From assembly GCA_019118325.1 (NCBI GenBank), contig DWZE01000059.1, forward strand, positions 1 through 61,135: a stretch of DNA of 61,135 nt, written 5' to 3'. This DNA comes from Candidatus Bacteroides intestinavium (GTDB lineage Bacteria > Bacteroidota > Bacteroidia > Bacteroidales > Bacteroidaceae). This document shows, in pieces, positions 1-8,047 of the stretch. Position 1 is the stretch's first letter. Each line of letters starts with the position of its first letter. The notes under the pieces are model-generated. The model had not been told where the DNA came from. It searched no databases and saw only the letters and a list, made by a program, of their open reading frames with translations. Made by a program: the position numbers and the translations under genes.

Positions 1-280
1 GAGAATATCAAACCTGATTCGCTGTGGAATCCCTAAAAGGAAAGCCCATGAATGGGGGTACACTCGTCTGGGTTACTGGCGTATTGCTGACAGCTGGGTA
101 ACACACAGTTCTATGACTAACGAACGATTAAAGGTTGCCGGATATCCAACACTCTATGACGAGTATCTCAAATGGTATCCCAAATAAAGAACCGCCACGT
201 GCGGAATCGCATGCGTGGTGGTGTGAGAGGTCGGAAAACGAAAGTAGGAAGAAAACTACTTCGTTTTCCTCCTACTCGAT
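1..280 (+). mobile_element. Group II intron, 3' portion
   Basis: The window opens inside a group II intron. The maturase C-terminus (2-187) is followed by a domain V-like hairpin at 191-222: a 9-bp lower stem, a two-base bulge (212-213) on the 3' side, a 4-bp upper stem and a GAAT loop. Domain VI lies at 225-277. GAG/CTC and AGG/CCT pairs bracket a single unpaired A at 274, seven bases from the proposed 3' end (280, ending CTCGAT). That is the expected geometry of the lariat branch point. The 5' end is outside the window. The 3' splice junction lies about 60 bp upstream of the rnz start codon. The exact intron class was not determined. Confidence 0.88.
2..187 (+). CDS. Group II intron reverse transcriptase/maturase, C-terminal fragment
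   Basis: The last 61 residues of an intron-encoded protein, truncated by the window edge. The reading includes IRCGIPKRKAHEWG, then GYWRIADSW, and ends LYDEYLKWYPK. This is typical of the C-terminal thumb/maturase region of bacterial group II intron proteins. In full-length relatives this region binds the intron RNA and assists splicing and retrohoming. The stop codon TAA (185-187) lies three bases before the domain V-like hairpin, as expected for an ORF in domain IV. Whether the complete protein is intact cannot be judged here. Confidence 0.9.
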   Translation, partial: RISNLIRCGIPKRKAHEWGYTRLGYWRIADSWVTHSSMTNERLKVAGYPTLYDEYLKWYPK

Positions 281-303
281 TTTAGGATAAATCCAATTCG
301 GGA

Positions 304-335
304 TTTGGATAATTTCTGCAAATTGTGTTCCTTTG
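304..335 (+). promoter_or_regulatory. Candidate rnz promoter
   Basis: TTTG at 304-307 is followed after 20 bp by TTCCTTTG at 328-335, a one-mismatch version of the Bacteroidetes -7 box TAnnTTTG. Transcription would start almost on the ATG at 343, giving a nearly leaderless mRNA. It lies just downstream of the group II intron end. Confidence 0.5.
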
Positions 336-342
336 CGTGGTT

Positions 343-1257
343 ATGGAGAAATTTGAGTTACATATTCTCGGATGCGGTTCGGCATTGCCCACCACGCGGC
401 ATTTTTCAACTTCACAAGTGCTCAATGTGCGGGATAAACTTTTCATGATTGATTGTGGGGAAGGTGCCCAACTGCAATTCAGAAAAGCCCGCCTGAAGTT
501 TTCGCGGCTGAACCACATCTTTATTTCCCACCTGCATGGTGATCATTGTTTTGGGTTATGGGGATTGATTTCCACGCTCAATTTGCTGGGGCGCACAGCT
601 GATTTACATATCTATTCGCCTTGCGGATTGGAACAATTGTTGCAACCTACGTTGGTTTTCTTTAACAAACAGATGACGTACAGGGTATTGTTTCATGAAT
701 TTGGCCCGAAAGAGCCGGCACTGATTTATGAAGATCGCTCGTTGAGTGTAACAACAATACCTTTGCAGCATCGCATTCCTTGTTGCGGATTCCTGTTTGC
801 CGAAAAGCCGCGGCCTAACCATATTGTCCGGGAAATGGTGGATTTTTATGGAGTGCCCTTGTACGAGATGAACCGCATCAAGAACGGAGCGGATTTTGTG
901 ACTCCGGAGGGACAGGTAATTCCTAACAGTGTACTGACTCGTCCGGCAGAAGCTCCCCGGCGTTTTGCCTATTGTTCGGACACTGTTTACTTGCCGTCGT
1001 TGGCAGAACAGCTGACCGGAGTGGATTTGTTGTTTCATGAGGCGACGTTTGCCATGGATAATCTGGCCCGGGCCAAGGAAACGTTTCATACTACTGCTGC
1101 TCAAGCGGCGGAACTGGCCTGCTCGGCCGGTGTGAAAAAATTGTTGATAGGGCATTTCTCAGCCCGCTATGAGGACGAAAATGTCCTGTTGGATGAAGCT
1201 ACGAAAGTCTTTTCGGAAACTTTATTGGCCAAAGAGATGCTTTGTGTGTCCGTTTAA
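343..1257 (+). CDS. rnz: Ribonuclease Z
   Basis: A 304-residue tRNA 3'-processing endonuclease of the metallo-beta-lactamase superfamily. It cleaves the 3' trailer of tRNA precursors in the cytoplasm. The protein opens with the family-typical ILGCGSALPTT stretch. It carries the zinc-binding HLHGDH motif at residues 63-68, then downstream metal and substrate elements (SDTVYLPSL, FHEATF and a C-terminal GHFSARY). The length matches the normal RNase Z size. ATG 343 is chosen because the upstream in-frame ATG adds only a short non-conserved extension. It stands alone between the group II intron and a sigma factor gene. Confidence 0.95.
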   Translation: MEKFELHILGCGSALPTTRHFSTSQVLNVRDKLFMIDCGEGAQLQFRKARLKFSRLNHIFISHLHGDHCFGLWGLISTLNLLGRTADLHIYSPCGLEQLLQPTLVFFNKQMTYRVLFHEFGPKEPALIYEDRSLSVTTIPLQHRIPCCGFLFAEKPRPNHIVREMVDFYGVPLYEMNRIKNGADFVTPEGQVIPNSVLTRPAEAPRRFAYCSDTVYLPSLAEQLTGVDLLFHEATFAMDNLARAKETFHTTAAQAAELACSAGVKKLLIGHFSARYEDENVLLDEATKVFSETLLAKEMLCVSV

Positions 1258-1286
1258 TTTATTTCTGGTGATTTCTTTCTGTGAAG

Positions 1287-1318
1287 TTTGATTTATCGGG
1301 CGGAATGATTTACCTTTG
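1287..1318 (+). promoter_or_regulatory. Bacteroidetes-type promoter for the sigma factor operon
   Basis: TTTG at 1287-1290, a 20-bp spacer, then TACCTTTG at 1311-1318. This matches the housekeeping promoter consensus and sits about 30 bp before the sigma factor start codon. Confidence 0.75.
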
Positions 1319-1349
1319 CCCGGACAGCAAGTGAATCAAGATATTGGAT

Positions 1350-1904
1350 ATGAATTCTTCTTATGACGAGCGCGAGGTTTTGGCACTTTTGAAGGATGAA
1401 AGTACGCAGCGGAAAGGATTTGAGATGATTGTGGCGCAGTACAGCGAGCAATTATACTGGCAAATCCGTCGGATGGTGCTTTCGCACGAAGATGCCAATG
1501 ACTTGCTTCAGAATACTTTCATCAAGGCATGGACCAGCATTGATTATTTCCGAGGGGAGGCTAAACTTTCCACGTGGCTCTATCGTATTGCCTTGAATGA
1601 ATGCTTGACCTTTTTGAGCAAACAGCGGGCCACCGCCACGGTTTCATTGGATGATTCCGAGGCCGATGTCATTCAGAAATTAGAGGGAGATGCGTATTTT
1701 TCGGGGGATAGGGCACAACTGCTTTTGCAGAAGGCTTTGCTCACATTGCCTGAAAAGCAGAGGATGGTGTTCAACCTGAAGTATTATCAGGATATGAAAT
1801 ACGAGGAGATGTCCGAAATCTTTGGAACGACAGTAGGTGCCTTGAAGGCTTCCTATCACCATGCCGTGAAGAAAATAGAGAAATTTTTGGCGGACGAGTT
1901 TTAA
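1350..1904 (+). CDS. ECF-type RNA polymerase sigma factor
   Basis: A 184-residue sigma-70 family factor with region 2 (ANDLLQNTFIKAW followed by LSTWLYRIALNECL) and a region 4 helix-turn-helix (LPEKQRMVFNLKYYQDMKYEEMSEIFG). It would direct core RNA polymerase to a dedicated regulon. ATG 1350 is preferred over an in-frame TTG six bases upstream. The next two genes follow with short gaps (50 and 6 bp), so the three probably form one operon. The promoter upstream looks housekeeping rather than autoregulated. There is no FecR or SusC partner, so this is probably an envelope-response sigma factor rather than a glycan-uptake one (inference). Confidence 0.88.
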   Translation: MNSSYDEREVLALLKDESTQRKGFEMIVAQYSEQLYWQIRRMVLSHEDANDLLQNTFIKAWTSIDYFRGEAKLSTWLYRIALNECLTFLSKQRATATVSLDDSEADVIQKLEGDAYFSGDRAQLLLQKALLTLPEKQRMVFNLKYYQDMKYEEMSEIFGTTVGALKASYHHAVKKIEKFLADEF

Positions 1905-1954
1905 ACCTTTGCCATCAAATAGAGTCTAACCAACAGAGAAAGGAGGAAAAGCCT

Positions 1955-2320
1955 ATGACGGAAGATAATTTGGAGAAAAGAATTGGAACGGAAAATCCTT
2001 TCCGGGTTCCGGATGGTTACTTCGAGAATTTCGCTTCGGATTTGATGAAGCGTCTTCCGGAGAAAGAGAAAGTGGAGGTCGTACGTAAGCCAACTACATG
2101 GGAGAAGATACGTCCGTTGCTGTATATGGCCGCCATGTTTGTAGGTGCCATGTTGTTGATTCGGGTCGCTTCGACGCATTATATGCCGGCCGGCAATACG
2201 GATCAGGAAGATGAGTTGGAGGCGGAGATGGAATACATCAATATGGCGATGGAAAATTCGATGTTGGACGATTATTCTTTGTATGTCTATCTGACAGAAG
2301 AAGTGGATGAAAATAATTAA
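1955..2320 (+). CDS. Small single-pass membrane protein downstream of the sigma factor (possible anti-sigma)
   Basis: A 121-residue protein with a charged N-terminal half that includes NPFRVPDGYFENF, one membrane segment at about residues 55-70 (IRPLLYMAAMFVGAMLLIRV) and an acidic C-terminal tail. A clear purine-rich ribosome site (aggagg) precedes ATG 1955. Position and topology fit a membrane-anchored partner of the upstream sigma factor, but no recognised anti-sigma domain is visible. The function is inferred from context only. Confidence 0.75.
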   Translation: MTEDNLEKRIGTENPFRVPDGYFENFASDLMKRLPEKEKVEVVRKPTTWEKIRPLLYMAAMFVGAMLLIRVASTHYMPAGNTDQEDELEAEMEYINMAMENSMLDDYSLYVYLTEEVDENN

Positions 2321-2326
2321 TGAGAA

Positions 2327-2770
2327 ATGATGAAAAGAGCATTGATATGGATTGTGGTATTGGCGTTCGCTCCGTTGGTGTGGGCCACGGGCGGATGTGA
2401 CCAACGTTTGTCTAAAGAGGAGTTCCGGGCCCGTCAGCAGGCTTATATTACGGAAAAAGCCGGCTTGACGGCAGCAGAAGCGGAGGATTTTTTCCCTCTT
2501 TACTTTGAGTTGCAGGATCGTAAGCACCAGTTGAACGACGAGGCGTGGAAGTTGATGCGTGAGGGGAAAAAGGAAGGCGTGACGGAGGCGCGGTATGACG
2601 AGATTATGGAAAGTGTCTACGACGCGCGCATCGCAGCCGACCGTCTGGAGAAAAGTTATTATGGAAAGTTCAAGAAAATATTGTCCAGCAAGAAAATCTA
2701 TCTGGTGCAACAAGCCGAAATGCGCTTTCATCGTGAGTTGTTGCGTCAAGCGGGCAGAAGAAAACGGTAG
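2327..2770 (+). CDS. Exported helical protein of the sigma operon
   Basis: A 147-residue protein with a signal peptide (hydrophobic residues 5-20, ending around WATGG). The mature part is highly charged and predicted helical, rich in Arg, Lys and Glu. It resembles the loose class of periplasmic Spy/CpxP-like proteins that sense or buffer envelope stress. It follows the membrane protein by 6 bp, which implies co-translation. Two adjacent ATGs (2327 and 2330) could both serve as starts. No enzymatic motif is visible, and the function is an inference from size, export and operon context. Confidence 0.72.
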   Translation: MMKRALIWIVVLAFAPLVWATGGCDQRLSKEEFRARQQAYITEKAGLTAAEAEDFFPLYFELQDRKHQLNDEAWKLMREGKKEGVTEARYDEIMESVYDARIAADRLEKSYYGKFKKILSSKKIYLVQQAEMRFHRELLRQAGRRKR

Positions 2771-2839
2771 ACTTGTGTACTGTTCATGCGTTTTTTCTTC
2801 TTCTGAGGCTTGTCCATGTCGAGAAGGTTATTTATCTTT

Positions 2840-2871
2840 GCGCCGTCTGTCCTATGAAAGGCGGCGCTTTT
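2840..2871 (+). terminator. Intrinsic terminator after the sigma operon
   Basis: The GCGCCG (2840-2845) and CGGCGC (2862-2867) arms form a strong GC stem followed by TTTTATT. It lies 70 bp after the stop codon of the third gene. Confidence 0.7.
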
Positions 2872-2891
2872 ATTATATAGAATATGAATCA

Positions 2892-3140
2892 TAGCTTTGT
2901 TCAAATTTCAAAGAAACCGTTTGCAACGTCCGGTACGGGGAGGTAGAGTAACCTCTGCGTAGCGTAAGATTCTGTTGCAAGTCGTGTTCTTTGGAATATT
3001 GGACACCCTCCGGCGATTCAAGGGCTTATTGTACAGTCTTGGATGATGGGGCCGGAAAAGTACGGCATCTTTTTCTGCCGTGGTGCGCACATCGCGCATC
3101 AGTTTAGGTTGCACTCTTTTTCGGGGTGCATTTTTTATTC
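2892..3140 (+). ncRNA. Candidate structured RNA / attenuator upstream of the AAA+ gene
   Basis: A -7-like box TAGCTTTG (2892-2899) is followed by about 240 bases with unusually strong folding. One long hairpin closes around 2902-2913 and 2990-3002 (CAAAG with CTTTG, extended outward) and contains inner TTGCAAC/GTTGCAA and GAGGT/ACCTC stems. Further on are an ATTCAAG/CTTGGAT stem and a perfect ACGGCA/TGCCGT stem. The region ends in a terminator (7-bp stem 3110-3116 with 3124-3130, then TTTTTT). No CDS fits. It could be an independent small RNA (6S-like or otherwise) or a leader that controls the next gene. I could not match it to a named family. Confidence 0.5.
3110..3139 (+). terminator. Intrinsic terminator directly before the AAA+ start codon
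   Basis: TGCACTC pairs with GGGTGCA (one T-G wobble) around a seven-base loop, followed by TTTTTTATT. The ATG of the AAA+ gene is only 22-25 bases further on, and no TAnnTTTG box lies between them. Confidence 0.78.
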
Positions 3141-3160
3141 ACTTAAAAACTTATGAGGCT

Positions 3161-5842
3161 ATGATGAAGAACAATCTTACAAATCAAAATACAGAATCCG
3201 AAGAACTTGAGGGCTTATTTGCAGGACTCCTGAAGGAGGAAGCAAGTAAGGGTACCTCTGCTGAGACTTTCGCTTACAAGGGATGCACCTATGAGGTGCC
3301 CGACCATAAACCATGTGTGCAGACTGTCCGTTTTTCCGGGCTGAGCCTGTTGTGGGGAAAGCAGAACTTTTCCCCGGAGAAAGGAGAAGCGGCGCGTTTC
3401 TTCGTGGATAAATCAGATGATGGGAATAAGAATCACTTCGCGGTCTATATGGAAACTACGGATTGCGGTAGTGAAGATGAACTTTGCCCGGTGGCTTTCT
3501 ATATCTACCGCGAAGGCGAGCCGCATCCGTTGTCGGCACACGAGGAAAGCCAACTTACAGGCTTTTGTGCGCGAAATGACTTCCCGCCTTTGAAGGAAGT
3601 ACTTACCCCTGGCCGCTATTTCCTGCTGACGGACGGCTTGGCGGCCGATGGTGAGGAGGCGGTGCTTCAGCGGGTGGGGCGCTATGCCTGTTTGCCTTTT
3701 GCGGTGATGGAGGCGGGTGGGGCGTTGACGCATCCTGAGGCAGCTTCTGCGGACGTGAGGCGTCCGGAGGAGGAATTGCTGGCAGGACCTTGCTCTTCGG
3801 GCATACTCTGTCTGTCGGTTCGGTTTTCCGCTCCGTTGCCTGCGGAGTGTGAGTTGTCTGCCTGGTGTTATACCGAGGATTGGAAGTTGCAGGCGCAGGA
3901 TGAACGTTTAGTCACTGCCCGCAGACGAGGGGAGCGGACGATGAATTTCCGTTTCCGTTCGGACATGATTTGGATGGCGGGTTGTTATACCGTCATCTTG
4001 CAGCACAACCGCGAGCCTTTCGCCTCCGTCACCTTTACATACTGCGGAGAGCCTGTCACGGAGGCACTTTGCAGGCCTCTTTCCAAGGCGGATATGGAAT
4101 ACCGTTTGGCCAAGGACCTGGCAGAGAATGATACGTGGCAACGGATGCACGAGTTTACAGGGATGGCCCGTTTGAGGCCTCGGCTGGCGGAACTGATGTG
4201 CGTTAGCGACTACAATTCTTTCTGTCAGGAACAGTGCTTGGCGGAATTGCAGGAGAATATCTATATGGCAGTCACGTCCGGGACGGCTTTCCATGCCAAG
4301 CGGTTGGCTTATTGCCTGCCCAAGTTGCTGGACTTTGGTACTACAGGCTCCAAGATGCAGGATTGCGCCGAATGGTTGGAGTGTGATTCGCCCGAAGAGT
4401 TATTGGATGAACGCACCGGGCAAGTTATTATCCTATATAATATAGGTGTGCTTTGTTCCGGCAAGGGGTTGGAGTTGCTGGGGGCTTTGGAGCAAGCTGT
4501 GGCCGATTCCTTCTTTTTCTGGTCGCTGATTCTGTGCGGCACCGAGGAGGAGATGCAGTGTCTCTTTGCCTGTTCGCCGGCTTTGGAGCAGGTCGTCCGT
4601 CCGGAGTTCCGTTTCCGGGTGGACCATCCTTCCTTGACCGAGGTGGTCCATTGGTTTCAGTATGAATTGGGTAAGACGGCTTTTCGGTTGGATGCCGAGG
4701 CCGAGAATGAATTGGTCCGCCAGGTGGAGGCACACTATGGAGCAGTGAGCCTTTGGTCCCGCGAGGAAATCCTGAGCTTCGTGATGAGAGGCATTGTCGG
4801 ACGGATGAAACGGCGCATACGGGGTGGCTATGTGCCGGCGCATAAGCCTTCGAGGGCCGAGATGATTCAGGTGAAAGCGGAAGACATTTCGTTGGATGCC
4901 TGGTTGCAGGCATCAGAATCTGTTGCCTCCGGTGAGGGACGGGCGAATGCCGTTGCATTTGCGGAAAGTATGAAAGAACTGAATGAAATGGTAGGGCTTC
5001 AATCCTTGAAGGAAGCGTTGACTACGGACTTCTACCGGATGCGCTTCAATGAACAGCGCCGTCGGCTGGGGTTGGCTGTGGGGGACGATGCGGCACGTCA
5101 CGTCATCTTCACCGGCAATCCCGGTACGGGCAAGACTACGGTTGCCCGCCTGTTGGGCAAGATATACCATGCTTTGGGGTTGCTCTCCAAGGGCGAGGTC
5201 ATATCGACGGAGCGCCGGGAACTGGTCGGGGAGTACATCGGGCAGACGGAAGAGAAACTGAATGCCCTTATCCAGCGTGCACGTGGCAATGTGCTTTTCA
5301 TCGACGAGGCCTACAGCCTGTGTACCGATGCCGATGACCGGCGCGATTACGGCCATCGGGTGGTGGAAGGGCTGCTGTCCGTGTTGACGGAGCCTCGTCC
5401 GGACATGCTGATTGTGCTGGCCGGTTACGAGGAGGAGATGGAGCGCTTGTTGCAGAGCAATCCGGGCCTGCGGAGCCGCTTCCCCTATCATTATCACTTT
5501 GCCGACTACAATGCCGACGAGCTGATGCAGATCGCCTTCCGTCTGCTTGAGCGGGAGGACTATCTTCTGACTCCCGATGCGGAGGCCCTGTTGCGCGACA
5601 CGATAGCGGACACACTGAAGTCCAAGGACCGTTACTTTGCCAATGCCCGTTGGATGAATCAGTTCATCGTCTCGGGCGTCTTGCCGGCCATGGCCCGCCG
5701 GGTCATGGAGAGTGACCGGGCGAACAGCGTGGAGTTGTACCGCACTGTTGAACGGGCTGATGTAGAAGAGGCTGTCCATCGGCAGGCATCTTTGGCGGGC
5801 ACTGTAAGGAAAGCCCGTCCACGTATCGGTTTCAAGGCATAA
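3161..5842 (+). CDS. Large AAA+ ATPase of the CbxX/CfxQ (SpoVK-like) type
   Basis: An 893-residue protein. The first 600 or so residues have no motif I recognise. The C-terminal third is one AAA+ module with Walker A GNPGTGKTT starting near residue 652, Walker B VLFIDEA near 712-717, and sensor/arginine-finger regions around SNPGLRSRFPY. This module resembles CbxX/CfxQ and EccA ATPases, which remodel partner proteins using ATP. The start at 3161 (or the adjacent 3164) follows a terminator-bearing leader. An upstream in-frame extension to 3080 runs through that terminator and is rejected. No operon partner is evident. The N-terminal half probably defines the target. Confidence 0.88.
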   Translation: MMKNNLTNQNTESEELEGLFAGLLKEEASKGTSAETFAYKGCTYEVPDHKPCVQTVRFSGLSLLWGKQNFSPEKGEAARFFVDKSDDGNKNHFAVYMETTDCGSEDELCPVAFYIYREGEPHPLSAHEESQLTGFCARNDFPPLKEVLTPGRYFLLTDGLAADGEEAVLQRVGRYACLPFAVMEAGGALTHPEAASADVRRPEEELLAGPCSSGILCLSVRFSAPLPAECELSAWCYTEDWKLQAQDERLVTARRRGERTMNFRFRSDMIWMAGCYTVILQHNREPFASVTFTYCGEPVTEALCRPLSKADMEYRLAKDLAENDTWQRMHEFTGMARLRPRLAELMCVSDYNSFCQEQCLAELQENIYMAVTSGTAFHAKRLAYCLPKLLDFGTTGSKMQDCAEWLECDSPEELLDERTGQVIILYNIGVLCSGKGLELLGALEQAVADSFFFWSLILCGTEEEMQCLFACSPALEQVVRPEFRFRVDHPSLTEVVHWFQYELGKTAFRLDAEAENELVRQVEAHYGAVSLWSREEILSFVMRGIVGRMKRRIRGGYVPAHKPSRAEMIQVKAEDISLDAWLQASESVASGEGRANAVAFAESMKELNEMVGLQSLKEALTTDFYRMRFNEQRRRLGLAVGDDAARHVIFTGNPGTGKTTVARLLGKIYHALGLLSKGEVISTERRELVGEYIGQTEEKLNALIQRARGNVLFIDEAYSLCTDADDRRDYGHRVVEGLLSVLTEPRPDMLIVLAGYEEEMERLLQSNPGLRSRFPYHYHFADYNADELMQIAFRLLEREDYLLTPDAEALLRDTIADTLKSKDRYFANARWMNQFIVSGVLPAMARRVMESDRANSVELYRTVERADVEEAVHRQASLAGTVRKARPRIGFKA

Positions 5843-5899
5843 AATGCCTTCCGGCGGTGAAAAAACGGGGTATTGTTGGGAGGAAAGCAAAGAAACAAG

Positions 5900-5907
5900 T
5901 ATATTTG
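5900..5907 (+). promoter_or_regulatory. -7 box for pepD
   Basis: TATATTTG fits TAnnTTTG and lies 35 bp before the pepD ATG. A weak TTG-containing -33 element is present near 5874. Confidence 0.55.
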
Positions 5908-5942
5908 CGAAAACAAACTTTCATTCTTACTACACTAACGTT

Positions 5943-7400
5943 ATGAGTACAATCTTACAACTGGCTCCACAGAATGTGTGGAAGCATTTTTATTCCCTGA
6001 CTCGCATTCCGCGTCCGTCAGGTCATGTCGAGCAGGTCACTGAGTTTCTGGTCAACTTCGGCAAAGGTCTGGGCTTGGAATCATTTGTGGACGAGGCAGG
6101 CAACGTCATCATCCGCAAGCCGGCCACACCGGGTATGGAGAACCGGAAGGGCGTTATCCTGCAGGCCCACATGGACATGGTGCCGCAGAAGAACAATGAT
6201 ACCGTGCACGATTTCACCCGGGACCCTATCGAAACCTTCATCGATGGTGATTGGGTAAAGGCCCGGGGTACGACGCTGGGTGCCGACAACGGCTTGGGTG
6301 TGGCTGCCATCATGGCTGTCCTGGAGGCCAAGGACCTGAAGCACGGTCCATTGGAAGCCTTGATTACCAAGGACGAGGAAACCGGCATGTATGGCGCTTT
6401 CGGCCTGAAGCCCGGCATCTTGAAGGGAGAAATCCTGCTGAACCTCGATTCGGAGGAAGAAGGCGAGCTGTACATCGGTTGTGCGGGCGGCATAGACATC
6501 ACCGCCACGATGGAATATCAGGAAGAAAAACCCTTGGATGGCATGGTGGCCCGCAAGATTACGCTGAAGGGACTGCGTGGTGGTCACTCCGGCCTGGAAA
6601 TCAACGAGGGACGCGCCAATGCCAACAAGCTGCTGGCTCGTGTGGTGCACGACCTCCTGGTGGAATTCGACTGCAGCCTGGCAGGTTTCGAGGGAGGCAA
6701 TATGCGCAACGCCATTCCCCGCGAGGCACATGCCGTCCTGCTCTTCTATCCGGACGACATGGAGGCTCTGGAGGCCTATGTGGACGATTACAGGGAAGTC
6801 CTTGTCAATGAATACACGTCCATTGAGAGCGGCATACAGCTTTATCTGGAGGAAGTGCCCGTGCCTGCCACCGTGGTGCCCGAAGAGATTCAAGACAATC
6901 TGATAGACGCTTTGATGGCCTGCCAGAACGGTGTGACGCGCATGATACCCACGGTGCCCGACACGGTGGAAACCTCGTCCAACTTGGCCATTGTCACCAT
7001 CGGCGGCGGTAAGGCCGACTTCCGCATCCTGGCCCGCAGCTCGTCAGACTCAATGAAGGATTTCTTGGCCGACAGCCTGGGAGCCTGCTTCTCCATGGCG
7101 GGGATGAAAGTGGAGTTCAGCGGCAGCTATTCCGGTTGGCAGCCCAATGTGGATTCGCCCATCCTGCACGCCATGAAGGTTTCCTACAAGCAGCAGTTTG
7201 GCACGGAGCCGGCGGTGAAGGTCATCCATGCCGGGCTGGAGTGCGGCATCATCGGCGCCACGTATGCCGGGCTGGACATGGTTTCCTTCGGTCCTACGTT
7301 GCGCTCGCCCCATTCGCCTGACGAGCGTGCCTATATTCCTTCGGTGCCTAAGTTCTACGAGTTCCTGGTGGCCACACTGGAGCAGACGCCTGAGAAATAA
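5943..7400 (+). CDS. pepD: Aminoacyl-histidine dipeptidase (M20 family)
   Basis: A 485-residue cytosolic zinc peptidase that hydrolyses dipeptides such as Xaa-His. The M20 features are in order: a metal-binding histidine in QAHMDMVPQ, the bridging aspartate in GADNGLG, the catalytic and metal glutamates in KDEETGMYG and NLDSEEEGE, the dimerisation insert, and a late metal-binding histidine in RSPHSPDE. The length fits PepD. ATG 5943 is used because the longer in-frame extension crosses the preceding promoter. It is probably monocistronic, with its own -7 box and a terminator at 7434. Confidence 0.94.
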   Translation: MSTILQLAPQNVWKHFYSLTRIPRPSGHVEQVTEFLVNFGKGLGLESFVDEAGNVIIRKPATPGMENRKGVILQAHMDMVPQKNNDTVHDFTRDPIETFIDGDWVKARGTTLGADNGLGVAAIMAVLEAKDLKHGPLEALITKDEETGMYGAFGLKPGILKGEILLNLDSEEEGELYIGCAGGIDITATMEYQEEKPLDGMVARKITLKGLRGGHSGLEINEGRANANKLLARVVHDLLVEFDCSLAGFEGGNMRNAIPREAHAVLLFYPDDMEALEAYVDDYREVLVNEYTSIESGIQLYLEEVPVPATVVPEEIQDNLIDALMACQNGVTRMIPTVPDTVETSSNLAIVTIGGGKADFRILARSSSDSMKDFLADSLGACFSMAGMKVEFSGSYSGWQPNVDSPILHAMKVSYKQQFGTEPAVKVIHAGLECGIIGATYAGLDMVSFGPTLRSPHSPDERAYIPSVPKFYEFLVATLEQTPEK

Positions 7401-7433
7401 AGCACTGTTTGGATGCCGACAGACGGCAGAAAG

Positions 7434-7464
7434 GCAGGGAATCCGCGGATTTCCTGCTTTTTTT
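7434..7464 (+). terminator. Intrinsic terminator of pepD
   Basis: An 11-bp stem (one G-T wobble) between 7434-7444 and 7447-7457 is followed by TTTTTTT. It lies 33 bp after the pepD stop. Confidence 0.8.
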
Positions 7465-7602
7465 CTGCCATTTTGTGTCGTTTTCCTTTCCCCTGCTGAC
7501 AATCTTGTCCGTCGGTGGCTGACAGAATTGTCCGATGGTTGGGGAAATTTTTGATATGGGTCAAGAAATATGTTGTATAACATGTTTTTCTATCCTTTTC
7601 CC

Positions 7603-7633
7603 CTTGCGCACGTCGTGAAAGGTCCTACCTTTG
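7603..7633 (+). promoter_or_regulatory. Promoter of the small-peptide transcript
   Basis: CTTG at 7603-7606, a 19-bp gap, then TACCTTTG at 7626-7633. The first peptide ORF starts 59 bp downstream. Confidence 0.7.
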
Positions 7634-7692
7634 CAGTGTCAAAGACGAAACAAATTAAGGATAACAAGATTGTAAAAAGGAGGATAACAACA

Positions 7693-7788
7693 ATGAAACA
7701 GATGAAGCGCAAATTCATGAGATTGCTGGAGGAGGCCTTGATAAGCATCGGAGAAAACGAAGAGAAGGCCCGTGGCCTGCTTCGGTAA
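7693..7788 (+). CDS. 31-residue basic peptide
   Basis: A tiny ORF beginning MKQMKRKFMRLLEEAL and ending EKARGLLR, predicted to be one amphipathic basic helix with no signal sequence. It is supported by a strong promoter 60 bp upstream, an aggagg-like purine run before the start and a terminator after the second peptide. The leader motif GGATAACAA occurs at 7659-7667, again just before this ORF, and once more before the next peptide. Such peptides are common but poorly understood in Bacteroides. An upstream in-frame extension would start inside the promoter and is rejected. Confidence 0.55.
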   Translation: MKQMKRKFMRLLEEALISIGENEEKARGLLR

Positions 7789-7869
7789 GCGAAGAAGCCC
7801 ATAAGGGCTGGCCGACCGGCAGAGACTTTCAGGATAACAAAAGTGATTAAACATCGAAAGAGTACAAGT

Positions 7870-7968
7870 ATGAAAAAGAAAATGAATGCCTCTCCGTTGA
7901 AACGCTTTTTCAACGCAATGAAAAGAAATTGGATGGAGTCCATGAGATATTACAGTTACTCATGCTAA
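7870..7968 (+). CDS. 32-residue basic peptide
   Basis: A second tiny ORF on the same transcript: MKKKMNASPLKRFFNAMKR, then NWMESMRYYSYSC. It is strongly basic and ends in an aromatic, cysteine-terminated tail. It lies 81 bp after the first peptide and shares the GGATAACAA leader motif upstream. A terminator follows at 8009. The function is unknown. The shared promoter, repeated leader motif and common terminator suggest a bicistronic peptide operon. Confidence 0.5.
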   Translation: MKKKMNASPLKRFFNAMKRNWMESMRYYSYSC

Positions 7969-8008
7969 CAAATAAGATAAAGCACCTATTTACTAAGTAA
8001 AGCAGATG

Positions 8009-8047
8009 AAAAGGGCACTTCGGGATATTCCGGGGTGTCCTTTTTTA
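8009..8047 (+). terminator. Terminator of the peptide operon
   Basis: AAAGG and GCAC arms pair with GTGT and CCTTT around an inner CGG/CCG stem, followed by TTTTTT. Confidence 0.65.

Noticed and set aside
2892..3140. RNase P RNA or tmRNA
   Set aside because: The conserved RNase P core sequences and a tRNA-like end or tag frame of tmRNA are not present.
3080..3160. Upstream N-terminal extension of the AAA+ gene
   Set aside because: It would be translated through the terminator hairpin and has no ribosome site. ATG 3161 is more natural.
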